DNA from: Solobacterium sp.
Lineage (GTDB): Bacteria > Bacillota_I > Bacilli_A > Erysipelotrichales > Erysipelotrichaceae
NCBI GenBank assembly: GCA_024693325.1
Contig: JAILLA010000073.1
Coordinates: 1-64,000 of the forward strand
Reading direction: 5' to 3'
DNA length: 64,000 nucleotides
Numbering within the stretch: position 1 is the stretch's first letter; each line of letters begins with the position of its first letter. The notes under the pieces were generated by a model. The model made no database searches and was not told the DNA's origin. It saw nothing but the letters and a program-made list of their open reading frames with translations. Position numbers and translations under genes: made by a program. Below, piece by piece: positions 1 to 7,576 of the stretch.

Positions 1-852
1 TATACAGGAACGATCAAAAAGACAGTCACTGTAGCCAAGGATAAACTGACAGCAGCCAACACAGTCGTAAATGTACCTGAAGCAGTTATGATGAAGAACG
101 GCGCAAAACCTGCACCAACTGTAACAGTCAGCGGAACAGAAATTGTTGAAGGAAGTGACTATACACTGAGCTATGCAAACAACAAGAAAGCAGGCACAGG
201 AACAGTCACAGTAAAAGGTATCGGAAACTATACCGGAAGCCTGAAACAGACCTTCACGATCAGTGCAAAAGATCTGTCACAGACAACACTTGAGTATGCC
301 AACAATGTCAACAGCTCCGCAAAAATGGGAAGCTATAAGACAACAGTCGTCATTAAAGATGAAGACGGAGGAGTACTGAAGGCAAATACAGACTACACAC
401 TGAAGTTCTATGATGGAGATACAGAGATTCCTGCAACAGCTGCAGCGAATGATTATCTTGGCAGGACACTGACAGTAAAGGCATCCGGTAAAGGAAACTA
501 CACGGGAGAAGAAGTACTCAGTGCAGAATATACAGTCACAGACAGTACGTTGAATCTTGCGAAAGCATCAATTACGATCAAGCCTCAGCAGTACCAGTCA
601 GGCAAGCCTGTAGAGATCACAAGTACAGAGCAGTTCAGCAAGTCTGCAATGGGCAAGACACCATTAACACTTGGAGAAGACTTCGAGGTATACTCCTACA
701 GCAACAACACAACCAAAGGAACAGCGACAGTCGTATTCAAAGGAATCGGAGAATACAGCGGATACAAGAGCGTCACATACAAGATCGGACAGAGAACGTT
801 CAAGGACCACTGGGAAGGTATCGTGTCGTTCTTCTCCAAGCTGATGAATTGA
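1..852 (+). CDS. C-terminal part of a repeat-rich surface protein (5' end outside window)
   Basis: The reading frame is open from base 1, so this is the last 283 residues of a longer protein. It contains tandem modules with the pattern SDYTLSYANN...GTGTVTVKGIGNYTG...QTFTI, at about residues 55-85, and looser copies near 120-175 and 210-265. This is the MBG/YDG-like fold of bacterial surface proteins. The same modules form the C-terminus of the giant protein at 7577-13291, so the two are paralogues. The tail ends in HWEGIVSFFSKLMN and has no LPXTG motif or membrane anchor, so attachment is unknown. ACA and GCA codons are strikingly frequent, as in pgi, which suggests high expression (inference). 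Role in adhesion or cell-wall binding is a guess. Confidence 0.8.
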   Translation, partial: YTGTIKKTVTVAKDKLTAANTVVNVPEAVMMKNGAKPAPTVTVSGTEIVEGSDYTLSYANNKKAGTGTVTVKGIGNYTGSLKQTFTISAKDLSQTTLEYANNVNSSAKMGSYKTTVVIKDEDGGVLKANTDYTLKFYDGDTEIPATAAANDYLGRTLTVKASGKGNYTGEEVLSAEYTVTDSTLNLAKASITIKPQQYQSGKPVEITSTEQFSKSAMGKTPLTLGEDFEVYSYSNNTTKGTATVVFKGIGEYSGYKSVTYKIGQRTFKDHWEGIVSFFSKLMN

Positions 853-860
853 AACAAAAT

Positions 861-897
861 GAAAGGCAGTTCTGCAAATGCAGGCTGCCTCTTTTCA
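861..897 (+). terminator. Rho-independent terminator of the surface-protein gene
   Basis: A hairpin with arms around AGGCAG-CTGC and GCAG-CTGCCT is followed by CTTTTC. It lies 9 bases after the stop codon. Confidence 0.65.
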
Positions 898-907
898 TGG
901 GGAGTAA

Positions 908-931
908 TGCAGGATCATGTATGGATCCTGC
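908..931 (-). terminator. Inverted repeat downstream of the 969-2201 operon
   Basis: GCAGGATC and GATCCTGC form a perfect 8-bp stem around an 8-base loop. It lies after the leftward gene ending at 969. The U-tract is poor, so this may be a weak terminator or only an RNA 3' end structure. Confidence 0.35.
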
Positions 932-968
932 TTATTCAGGGTGCTAAAAGCTTCCCTGGCAATATTTA

Positions 969-1487
969 TCAGTAGAAGAGATTCGTCGGTATCAGGATCG
1001 TATAAGGCGCTGTGATCACAGCCATCAGCATTGCGATCCGTACAGCTGTATGTTTCTCTAATCCTGCTTTGGTGAGAATATGCCTGTCAAAGAAATAAAC
1101 GCATATGCCGGCGATCAATATTGCAAGCAGGAATACGATCAGGCCTGCAGATGATGCGAACGGAGTCCCGTATACCGCATAATTGATCGCCTGTATGGTT
1201 TCCTGCGGAAAGAAAGGCTTATAAAGGTCACGGAAGATGATGATCGACGCACCGATGAAGTCGGCCGCAAATCCCGCTATACAGATCTTCCATGCTGTAT
1301 GATCCAGGAATGACTTTTGTTCCGCTATATTATCAAACACATGTTCACGTTTCAGCCCGAGTGTCAGTACGAACCTGTCGATTATATAGTTCAGCGGTAT
1401 CAAAAGGACCCAGAGCGGATTGGGAAACAGCAGGAGCCCGTATACAGGAAAGATCAGGTTGTAAACACGGTATTCAGATGATCTCAT
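969..1487 (-). CDS. Small integral membrane protein, unknown function
   Basis: 172 residues with four to five hydrophobic segments (about residues 8-35, 68-88, 100-135, 148-170), joined by short charged loops such as TLGLKREHVFDN. I do not recognise a family. It starts 12 bases after the stop of the Cys-rich gene (1500-2201) and reads the same way, so the two are probably co-transcribed and translationally coupled. No clear Shine-Dalgarno precedes the ATG, only GAGAGTG. It could be a membrane partner of the upstream redox-type protein, but nothing in the sequence proves this. Confidence 0.6.
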   Translation of the reverse strand: MRSSEYRVYNLIFPVYGLLLFPNPLWVLLIPLNYIIDRFVLTLGLKREHVFDNIAEQKSFLDHTAWKICIAGFAADFIGASIIIFRDLYKPFFPQETIQAINYAVYGTPFASSAGLIVFLLAILIAGICVYFFDRHILTKAGLEKHTAVRIAMLMAVITAPYTILIPTNLFY

Positions 1488-1499
1488 AACACTCTCGTT

Positions 1500-2201
1500 T
1501 TAATCCTTGGGACGCAGGTTATATCTGGGATCAGGCTTTTTCATGATCTCGATCGTGCGCTCTTCCAGTTCTTTTTCTCTTCCGGTATAGTTGTCCGTCA
1601 ATAATGTCATCAGATGTACAGGATGTCCTCCACCCAGGATAAATCCCTTATAGCATCTTGCGCAGCAGGTGATCACAGGCAGTCCGTTCAGCTGGGATAC
1701 TTTTTCTTCCATCAGTTTTTTTGCCATCTCACTGCCGTAGTGTGTCAGATGGTCGGGTGACGATATCATATGTCTGTATCGTTCCGTATCAAAATGGAGA
1801 GTACCGCAGAAGTCTGAATGTTCCATGGTGTGCGGCAGTTCCACATACTCAATATGCATTTTACCCAGAAGGCTTCTGACTGCTTTATGGATTTCCGGAT
1901 GCTCACGGTCTCTCCAGCAGTCCTGGATCACACACTTCATTCCGGAATAATCAGGCAGGACAAATTCATTGTCTTCATCCAGAATCTCCCAGAAGCTTTT
2001 CGTACGGAATCCCTGACCTTCCATGAATTCTCTGCATGCCTGACAGAAATAGAGGGCTGTATCTTCATCAGTCAGAATGTTTTTATCAAAGTGACAGCAT
2101 CCCCTGATCTTCATTTCTTTACTGCGGGCGTACTGTATCAGTGCCTTTGAAGAGACAGGATCCATTTCATTGAATGAACAGCTTGGCTGATAATATAACA
2201 T
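1500..2201 (-). CDS. Cysteine-rich protein resembling CCG-domain Fe-S oxidoreductase subunits
   Basis: 233 residues when started at the ATG at 2201, which has AGAAGGTG eight to nine bases upstream. A GTG four codons earlier is the alternative. Cysteines cluster as GCCHFDKN (35-36), CQAC (53, 56), CVIQDC (90, 95), FCG (132) and CCARC (179-183). Two halves each ending in a Cys-Cys pair recall the CCG domain of heterodisulfide reductase HdrB, glycolate oxidase GlcF and LutA proteins, which bind unusual Fe-S clusters. Unlike those, it stands without a ferredoxin or flavin partner. It is followed by a membrane protein. The exact function is unknown. Confidence 0.6.
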   Translation of the reverse strand: MLYYQPSCSFNEMDPVSSKALIQYARSKEMKIRGCCHFDKNILTDEDTALYFCQACREFMEGQGFRTKSFWEILDEDNEFVLPDYSGMKCVIQDCWRDREHPEIHKAVRSLLGKMHIEYVELPHTMEHSDFCGTLHFDTERYRHMISSPDHLTHYGSEMAKKLMEEKVSQLNGLPVITCCARCYKGFILGGGHPVHLMTLLTDNYTGREKELEERTIEIMKKPDPRYNLRPKD

Positions 2202-2393
2202 TAGAGAGTTCACCTTCTTTCTGTAAGTACATTCATTGTATACCCGGATCTCATCAGTTCAGGGATATTCATGCGATTTTAAGAATTACCGTATTGTGAT
2301 TTCAGAACTGTCCTGAAAAAGCATACAGCATCGGTTTTTCATGATGGATCAGTTCAAAAAAATGGTCTTCAGGTAAAAATATAACCCCCGGGG

Positions 2394-2418
2394 AGGCTTC
2401 TTGGAGCCTTCGTTTTTC
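2394..2418 (+). terminator. Terminator-like hairpin in the leader of cbiM
   Basis: AGGCT and AGCCT form a short stem with loop TCTTGG, followed after two bases by TTTTT. It sits 33 bases before the cbiM start, inside the untranslated leader, so it may act as an attenuator. A CCCCGGGG palindrome lies directly before it. I could not match the upstream 180 bases to a cobalamin or NiCo riboswitch. Confidence 0.4.
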
Positions 2419-2450
2419 TGTAGAATGCAGTTTATCAGGAGGATCTTTAT

Positions 2451-3482
2451 ATGCATATGGCAGATGCTTTGCTGTCACCGGGTACGGCAGCAGTTATGTA
2501 TGCAGCTTCAGGGGCAGCTGCAGGTATTTCAGTTTACAGACTGAAAAAACAGGACCTGACCGAAAAGGTACCGCTGATGGCAGTCAGCGCAGCACTTGTT
2601 TTTGCGGGCCAGATGATCAACTATACGATCCCGGGAACAGGGTCAAGCGGACATCTGTGCGGAGGCATGCTGCTGTCGGCACTGCTTGGACCGGAGGCAG
2701 GATTCCTGTCAATGATCACTGTTCTGCTGATACAATGTCTCTTCTTCGCGGACGGCGGTCTGATGGCTTTGGGAGCGAATGTCTGGAACATGGCATTCTA
2801 CGGATGCTTCCTGGGGTATTACCTGATCTGGCGTCCGATCGTGAACAGCGGACTGTTCGGGGGCGATATGAAAAAGAAGATCGCTCTTGCGTCGGTCCTC
2901 GGCTGTATCTTGACACTGCAGTGCGGAGCTTTCTCGGTTGTTCTGGAAACGACCGCATCCGGTATTACAGAGCTTCCGTTCGGTGCATTTGCCGGACTGA
3001 TGCTGCCGATCCATCTTGCGATCGGACTGGTCGAAGGACTGATCACCACGGCAGTGCTGGAGTATGTCTGGGCTTCACGTCCCGAACTGCTTGCCGGCGT
3101 GGAAGAAAAAGGCGAGGCAAAGAGCTCCATGAGGTCTGTACTGGCAGTTCTGCTTGCTGTTGTCGTTGTGACCGGCGGATTCCTTTCCCATCTGGCAAGT
3201 TCCAACCCCGATGGACTGGAATGGGCATTGTTCGGAAACACAGACGGCGGCTACAGCGCGAACATGGGGCTGGATGAAGAGGACTTCGGTGTCTCATCAA
3301 CTGCTGCGGACACAGCAGGCTCGATCCAGGAAAGTACATCATTCCTGCCGGACTATGCCTTCAAAAACAGTGACAGCGCGATGGGGACAACTGTTTCCGG
3401 ACTGGTCGGAAGCGCGATCGTTGCCGGCACGGCAATGGTGATCGCAGTGGCCGCAGGCAGAAACAGGAAGAAAACAGCATAA
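2451..3482 (+). CDS. cbiM: ECF-type cobalt/nickel transporter substrate-binding protein, CbiM-CbiN fusion
   Basis: 343 residues. It is the S-component of a group I ECF transporter that brings Co2+ or Ni2+ into the cell. The N-terminus starts MHMADALLSP. His2 and His68 (in GSSGHLCGG) match the metal-binding positions known for CbiM/NikM, where the free amino group and His2 bind metal, so the start must be exactly here. AGGAGG stands 10 bases upstream. About seven membrane segments fill residues 10-205. After a linker, residues 225-343 hold a CbiN/NikN-like part with two membrane helices and the hallmark SNPDGLEWAL (PDGLE domain). Fused M-N proteins are common in nickel and cobalt systems. Sequence alone does not decide which metal. 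cbiQ and cbiO follow. Confidence 0.9.
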   Translation: MHMADALLSPGTAAVMYAASGAAAGISVYRLKKQDLTEKVPLMAVSAALVFAGQMINYTIPGTGSSGHLCGGMLLSALLGPEAGFLSMITVLLIQCLFFADGGLMALGANVWNMAFYGCFLGYYLIWRPIVNSGLFGGDMKKKIALASVLGCILTLQCGAFSVVLETTASGITELPFGAFAGLMLPIHLAIGLVEGLITTAVLEYVWASRPELLAGVEEKGEAKSSMRSVLAVLLAVVVVTGGFLSHLASSNPDGLEWALFGNTDGGYSANMGLDEEDFGVSSTAADTAGSIQESTSFLPDYAFKNSDSAMGTTVSGLVGSAIVAGTAMVIAVAAGRNRKKTA

Positions 3483-3529
3483 TATAGTAATATCAAGGAT
3501 GTGAACCATCCTTCTTTTCAGGTATACGC

Positions 3530-4333
3530 ATGAACAAAGCAGAACAGGCACTTTTTGAACTGAGACATATGGATGAACTGCAGGATATGGATTCTCCTGT
3601 CCACAGATGCTCTGCACTGGTCAAACTCATTGCGGTGATCGCTTATATCATCACCGTCGTATCGTTTGATAAGTACGATCTGAGCAGGCTGTCGGTCATG
3701 ATGATCTTTCCTGTGCTTTTCTATGCGCTGGCAGACATATCACTGATGACATGTTTCCGTAAACTGAAGATCGTTCTGCCGCTTGTTCTTGCGGTAGGAA
3801 TATTCAATCCTCTGCTTGATCGGACAGTTATGCTGGTGATCGGCCCGCTTCGTATTACAGGTGGATGGATCTCAATGATCACATTGCTTCTGAAAGGCGT
3901 ACTGGCGCTGACAGCGTCATTCCTGCTGGCAGCCACGACGCGGATCGATGAACTGTGCGGTGCGCTGCGCAGACTGCATGTGCCTTCGATCATCGTAACA
4001 GTCCTTCTTCTGACGTACAGGTATATCACGGTATTGACGGAAGAAGTATCGATCATGACGGATGCGTATCATCTGCGTGCTCCCGGGCAGAAAGGGATCG
4101 CGTTCAAGGCATGGGGTTCATTCCTGGGACAGCTTCTGCTGCGTTCAGCAGACAGGGCTCAGGAACTGTATTCATCCATGCTGCTGAGGGGATTCAACGG
4201 GGAATTCAAACACGTAAAAACAAAGAAGGAAAGCAGCAGGGAGATCCTGTTCTGTCTTCTGCTGCTGGTGCTGTTAGTATTGCTGAGAAACTATGATCTG
4301 GCTGAATGGATCGGAAAGGCGGTGACAGGATGA
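3530..4333 (+). CDS. cbiQ: ECF transporter transmembrane (T) component CbiQ
   Basis: 267 residues. It is the energy-coupling membrane subunit that links the metal-binding CbiM-N protein to the ATPase. There are five to six hydrophobic segments between residues 25 and 260. The cytoplasmic region carries LRRLHVPSII and the later AQELYSSMLLRGF, an ARG-like coupling motif typical of the family. It begins 47 bases after cbiM. AAGGATG...CATCCTT forms a small hairpin in that gap, and the ATG has no strong ribosome site. Its stop overlaps the cbiO start by four bases (ATGA). Confidence 0.9.
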   Translation: MNKAEQALFELRHMDELQDMDSPVHRCSALVKLIAVIAYIITVVSFDKYDLSRLSVMMIFPVLFYALADISLMTCFRKLKIVLPLVLAVGIFNPLLDRTVMLVIGPLRITGGWISMITLLLKGVLALTASFLLAATTRIDELCGALRRLHVPSIIVTVLLLTYRYITVLTEEVSIMTDAYHLRAPGQKGIAFKAWGSFLGQLLLRSADRAQELYSSMLLRGFNGEFKHVKTKKESSREILFCLLLLVLLVLLRNYDLAEWIGKAVTG

Positions 4334-5043
4334 TCAGATTTGAACATGTTTCATTCTCATATGAAAAAGGAAAACAGGTCCTGCATGACCTGTCCTTCGA
4401 TATCAAAGACGGGGAAAGTGTCGGCCTGATCGGCGCTAACGGAGCCGGTAAGAGCACGGTCATGAAAGTGATGCTCGGCCTGATCAAAGCAGAAGGCAGG
4501 GTCACGATGGCAGGACTGGAAATGAACGATGCGAATCTGGCTGAGATCCGCAGAAAGACCGGTTTTGTCCTGCAGAACAGTGACAACCAGATGTTTATGC
4601 CTACCGTATATGAAGATCTGGTGTTTGCGCCAATGAACTATGGGATGTCGAAAGAAGAAGCTGACCGTAAGGCAGCTGCCATCCTGCAGCAGTTAGGCAT
4701 TTCGGAACTGAAGGATCGTTATAACCACAGGCTGTCCGGAGGGGAAAAGCGCATGGCAGCTATCGCCGTGATCCTTGCCATGGATCCGGAGGTCATCCTG
4801 ATGGATGAACCGACATCCGCGCTGGATCCCTATAACCGGAGGATCGTACTGAATACGATCCGTTCCATGAAAGGGACAAGGCTGGTCGCTTCGCATGACC
4901 TTGACCTGATAATGGATGTGTGTGACAGGGTCATACTCATTGATCAGGGCAGAGTCATTGCGGAAGGAAGCGCTAAACAGATCCTCAGAAACAGGGAACT
5001 GCTGGAAGCACACAGGCTGGAACTGCCGCTGAGATATCAGTGA
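4330..5043 (+). CDS. cbiO: ECF transporter ATP-binding protein CbiO
   Basis: 237 residues. This is the ABC ATPase that drives Co/Ni uptake with CbiM-N and CbiQ. Walker A is GANGAGKST (35-43), the signature is LSGGEKRM, and Walker B with catalytic Glu is VILMDEP. The Q-loop reads VLQNSDNQMF and the H-loop VASHDLD. The start at 4330 overlaps the cbiQ stop (ATGA), giving coupled translation. A methyltransferase gene begins 18 bases downstream. Only one ATPase is present, so it would act as a homodimer. Confidence 0.92.
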   Translation: MIRFEHVSFSYEKGKQVLHDLSFDIKDGESVGLIGANGAGKSTVMKVMLGLIKAEGRVTMAGLEMNDANLAEIRRKTGFVLQNSDNQMFMPTVYEDLVFAPMNYGMSKEEADRKAAAILQQLGISELKDRYNHRLSGGEKRMAAIAVILAMDPEVILMDEPTSALDPYNRRIVLNTIRSMKGTRLVASHDLDLIMDVCDRVILIDQGRVIAEGSAKQILRNRELLEAHRLELPLRYQ

Positions 5044-5060
5044 TCACTTGGGAGGTTCGT

Positions 5061-5648
5061 ATGTTCGCAAGAGAAGATGTAATGAAATGGCAGAGTGAAG
5101 TCTGCGCTGATCTGATGAAAAGATCAGGGATCCGGGAAGGGGATACCGTGATCGATTTCGGATGCGGCAGAGGTCATTATGCATTTGCGGCTGCGATCGC
5201 CGTGGGAGATACCGGGACGGTCTATGGTCTGGATACGAATGCGGCAGTGCTGGAAGTCCTGAAACAGGATGCGGAGTACCGTCATTGTACAAATGTGATT
5301 CCTGTGAAAACAGAACCGGGTGTGAATATGCCTTTTGCGGACAGTTCTGCAGATGCAGTGCTGATCTACGATCTGATCCATGAAACAGAACTCAGGCAGC
5401 CGTTTCTGCAGGAAGCGCACAGGGTGCTGAAACACGGTGGAATCCTGTCTGTACTGCCGTTCCATATGACAGACCGGGAGATCCTGGATATGCTGGAAGA
5501 AGTCAGAAGCAGCGGATTTGAAACATACAATGATGTAGAAGGCGGCATCCATTTTGTCCTGGACAAGGCTGCCAGCAGTCAGCGGGAGGATATATCCCTG
5601 CTTGAGCACGGAATCATTCATAATTTCCGGTCAGTAAAGGTACAATGA
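5061..5648 (+). CDS. Class I SAM-dependent methyltransferase
   Basis: 195 residues from the ATG at 5061, which has GGGAGG six bases upstream. A GTG at 5040 inside the end of cbiO is the less likely alternative. The SAM-binding motif I is VIDFGCGRGHYAF (about residues 31-43). An acidic loop at GLDTN and the post-motif VLIYDLIHE follow, then RVLKHGGILSVL, as in Methyltransf_11/UbiE-like enzymes. The substrate is unknown. Its place as the fourth gene of the cobalt/nickel transporter operon suggests a link to corrinoid or metal metabolism, but this is inference only. Confidence 0.8.
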   Translation: MFAREDVMKWQSEVCADLMKRSGIREGDTVIDFGCGRGHYAFAAAIAVGDTGTVYGLDTNAAVLEVLKQDAEYRHCTNVIPVKTEPGVNMPFADSSADAVLIYDLIHETELRQPFLQEAHRVLKHGGILSVLPFHMTDREILDMLEEVRSSGFETYNDVEGGIHFVLDKAASSQREDISLLEHGIIHNFRSVKVQ

Positions 5649-5667
5649 AGAAAAGGACGGGAATGAT

Positions 5668-6018
5668 ATGAGAAAGTATGCTTATCTGAAAGAACCCAGG
5701 AAATATGATACAGACACATGTGTATATAAGATCATGCTGTATGTGACGGAAGAAGGCGTGTATCTTTACGAATACAGCAGTCCCGATGCAGTACTGTGTT
5801 CATCTGACCGTTTCTATGAAACATTGGATGATCTGTATGATGACTGGAATGATCTGATCGATGAACGAGGATGGACCGTGATCGATGATCCTCTCCCGTT
5901 CTGCCAGCATGATGCGTTCCTTCCCATCCGGGTAAAAGGCCGTGATACCGGCGATCCAGAATGGGGAAGATACGAGATATTGAAGGACGGAAACTGGGTC
6001 GGGTATATACCTGAGTGA
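5668..6018 (+). CDS. Hypothetical protein, acidic, 116 residues
   Basis: 116 residues, with AAGGACGGG upstream of the ATG. It is rich in Tyr and Asp (YLYEYSSPDAV, DDLYDDWNDLIDERGW) and has no membrane segment. I recognise no family. It follows the methyltransferase by 19 bases, although TACAAT just before it could serve as its own -10 box. A terminator follows at 6057. Confidence 0.6.
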   Translation: MRKYAYLKEPRKYDTDTCVYKIMLYVTEEGVYLYEYSSPDAVLCSSDRFYETLDDLYDDWNDLIDERGWTVIDDPLPFCQHDAFLPIRVKGRDTGDPEWGRYEILKDGNWVGYIPE

Positions 6019-6056
6019 TCAGAGGACGATATTCATTTCCTGGGAAATCTTTACAG

Positions 6057-6078
6057 CACAGCGGAAGCTGTGTTTTTA
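6057..6078 (+). terminator. Terminator of the cbiMQO region
   Basis: CACAGC-GGAA-GCTGTG followed by TTTTTAT, 39 bases after the stop of the 116-residue gene. Confidence 0.8.
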
Positions 6079-6091
6079 TAACTGAACGATA

Positions 6092-6122
6092 AGAAAAACG
6101 CTCTGTTCATCAGAACAAAGCG
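6092..6122 (-). terminator. Terminator of the sensor kinase gene
   Basis: On the minus strand CGCTTTGTTCT-GATG-AACAGAGCG forms a stem followed by TTTTTCTTA, just past the kinase stop codon. Confidence 0.75.
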
Positions 6123-6129
6123 CTGCTCA

Positions 6130-7428
6130 TCATGACCGGTTTTCCGGTTCTTTGTTTTTCAGGATGATCTCTGTATGGAACATTCCTTCATCGGACTTGT
6201 GAGTATACTGTCCGTCATACTGTTCCGCAAGACCGGCGAGGATCGTCATGCCGATACCCCGTTCCAGCTCCGGGATCCGGCGTTTCTTTTCCCTGGCTGT
6301 TTCAGGGATGGTATTGGAACAGGAAATGGAGAGATACGGTTCATCATATGCTGTCTTCAGGATGATCCTGGCATTTTGCGTATTCCTGCATGCTTCGATG
6401 GCATTGTCCAGGATATTGCCGTAAATGCAGATCAGGTCGGGATTGGAAATACAGAGCTCAGCAGGCAGATGAAGATCTGTCTCAAACACGATCCCTTCGG
6501 AAATAATATCTTCCCGTTTCTTTTCCAGATAACTGGCTATCACGGTATTCCTGCAGTCAGCGAAAGGAACAGCTGTTTGATCCTGTTCGCTCAGCCTGTG
6601 GATATAGTCTTTTGCGTCCTGGAAATCACCTCTGTCAAGAAGACCCTCCATTGCATAGATGTGGTTGTCGATATCATGGCGCATCTTTCTGATATCCGCA
6701 TAGGTAGATGCCAGGTGATGATAATAGTTTCCCTGGGAATGGATCTGATCTTCAAGCATCTCACTGCGGATCCGCAGTTCGGTATTATTCGCGGTCATAC
6801 GGATGGTATACAGCAGCGCAGCATCTGCCAGCAGATCGATCACCACCATGGCAATCGCTTTGCGCGTATCATAATTGCCGTATGCGGCATACTGGTTGAA
6901 CCATACGAACAAGGAGTATACCTGGCTGGCAGGAAACAGAATGAACATGAACCACTGCTTTTCTACGACCAGTCCCCGGTAACGCCGTTTGTACGCGATC
7001 AGCACAGCTGTAAACAGAGAGATGACTGTCAGATTGACGAGTACAAATATGGAATAGACAGGGACTGCATATAATTTGAACAGTTCACCGTTCATGGCCA
7101 TTTCATATGGAATAAACACGCTGAGGATCACTTCAGATATGACCATGGTCATAAACAGCAGTACTCCGGTGATCAGTTTGAATAACGGCTTATCTGTATG
7201 GAAGACCTGTAAGAGAATAACAGGTACAGCCAGCCCGACAAAAAAGCGGAGCGCGGAGAACAGTGTAAATACATGTTCAAACAGATACCAGAAAACAAAC
7301 TGGATGATCACTTCTGCGATGACTGTCAGAACCTTCGGATATTTATTATCAAGGATCAGATTAGCAGAGATCATCCAGAATACAGCGATCAGCAGGTTGG
7401 AAACAGTATATTCAATTCCGCTGTGCAT
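6130..7428 (-). CDS. AgrC/GHKL-type sensor histidine kinase without a partner regulator
   Basis: 432 residues from the ATG at 7428, chosen because AAGGAGGG lies nine bases upstream; a longer in-frame ATG at 7506 has no ribosome site. About seven hydrophobic segments occupy residues 8-215, as in AgrC-like peptide receptors. The phosphoacceptor box is KMRHDIDNHIYAM (His near 252). The C-terminal GHKL ATPase has NILDNAIEAC and ERGIGMTILAGLAEQYDG. Such kinases usually pair with a LytTR regulator and an AgrD-like peptide, and I see neither nearby. A promoter with CTGACA-N18-TATCAT lies at 7444-7473 on this strand. The giant surface-protein gene ends just upstream. Confidence 0.85.
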   Translation of the reverse strand: MHSGIEYTVSNLLIAVFWMISANLILDNKYPKVLTVIAEVIIQFVFWYLFEHVFTLFSALRFFVGLAVPVILLQVFHTDKPLFKLITGVLLFMTMVISEVILSVFIPYEMAMNGELFKLYAVPVYSIFVLVNLTVISLFTAVLIAYKRRYRGLVVEKQWFMFILFPASQVYSLFVWFNQYAAYGNYDTRKAIAMVVIDLLADAALLYTIRMTANNTELRIRSEMLEDQIHSQGNYYHHLASTYADIRKMRHDIDNHIYAMEGLLDRGDFQDAKDYIHRLSEQDQTAVPFADCRNTVIASYLEKKREDIISEGIVFETDLHLPAELCISNPDLICIYGNILDNAIEACRNTQNARIILKTAYDEPYLSISCSNTIPETAREKKRRIPELERGIGMTILAGLAEQYDGQYTHKSDEGMFHTEIILKNKEPENRS

Positions 7429-7506
7429 AATCGTTTCCCTCCTTGTATTCCATGATAAATGAAATGCATGAATTTTGTCAGATATCTGCTTTTCGTATGG
7501 ATCCAT

Positions 7507-7545
7507 GCCCGGATAAAAAAGACCTGCACAGCGGTGTGCAGGTCC
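7507..7545 (-). terminator. Terminator of the giant surface-protein gene
   Basis: On the minus strand GACCTGCAC-ACCGCT-GTGCAGGTC forms a strong stem followed by TTTTTTATCC. It separates the surface-protein gene from the kinase. Confidence 0.85.
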
Positions 7546-7576
7546 CTCATTGCTAACATCAGAAGTAGAGTAAGAC

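Noticed and set aside
2214..2450. Cobalamin or NiCo riboswitch before cbiM
   Set aside because: I could not find the conserved cores of either class; only a short terminator-like hairpin is supported.
6175..7074. 299-codon plus-strand frame inside the kinase gene
   Set aside because: Antisense shadow. The minus frame has all kinase motifs; the plus frame is Cys/His-rich without domains or a ribosome site.
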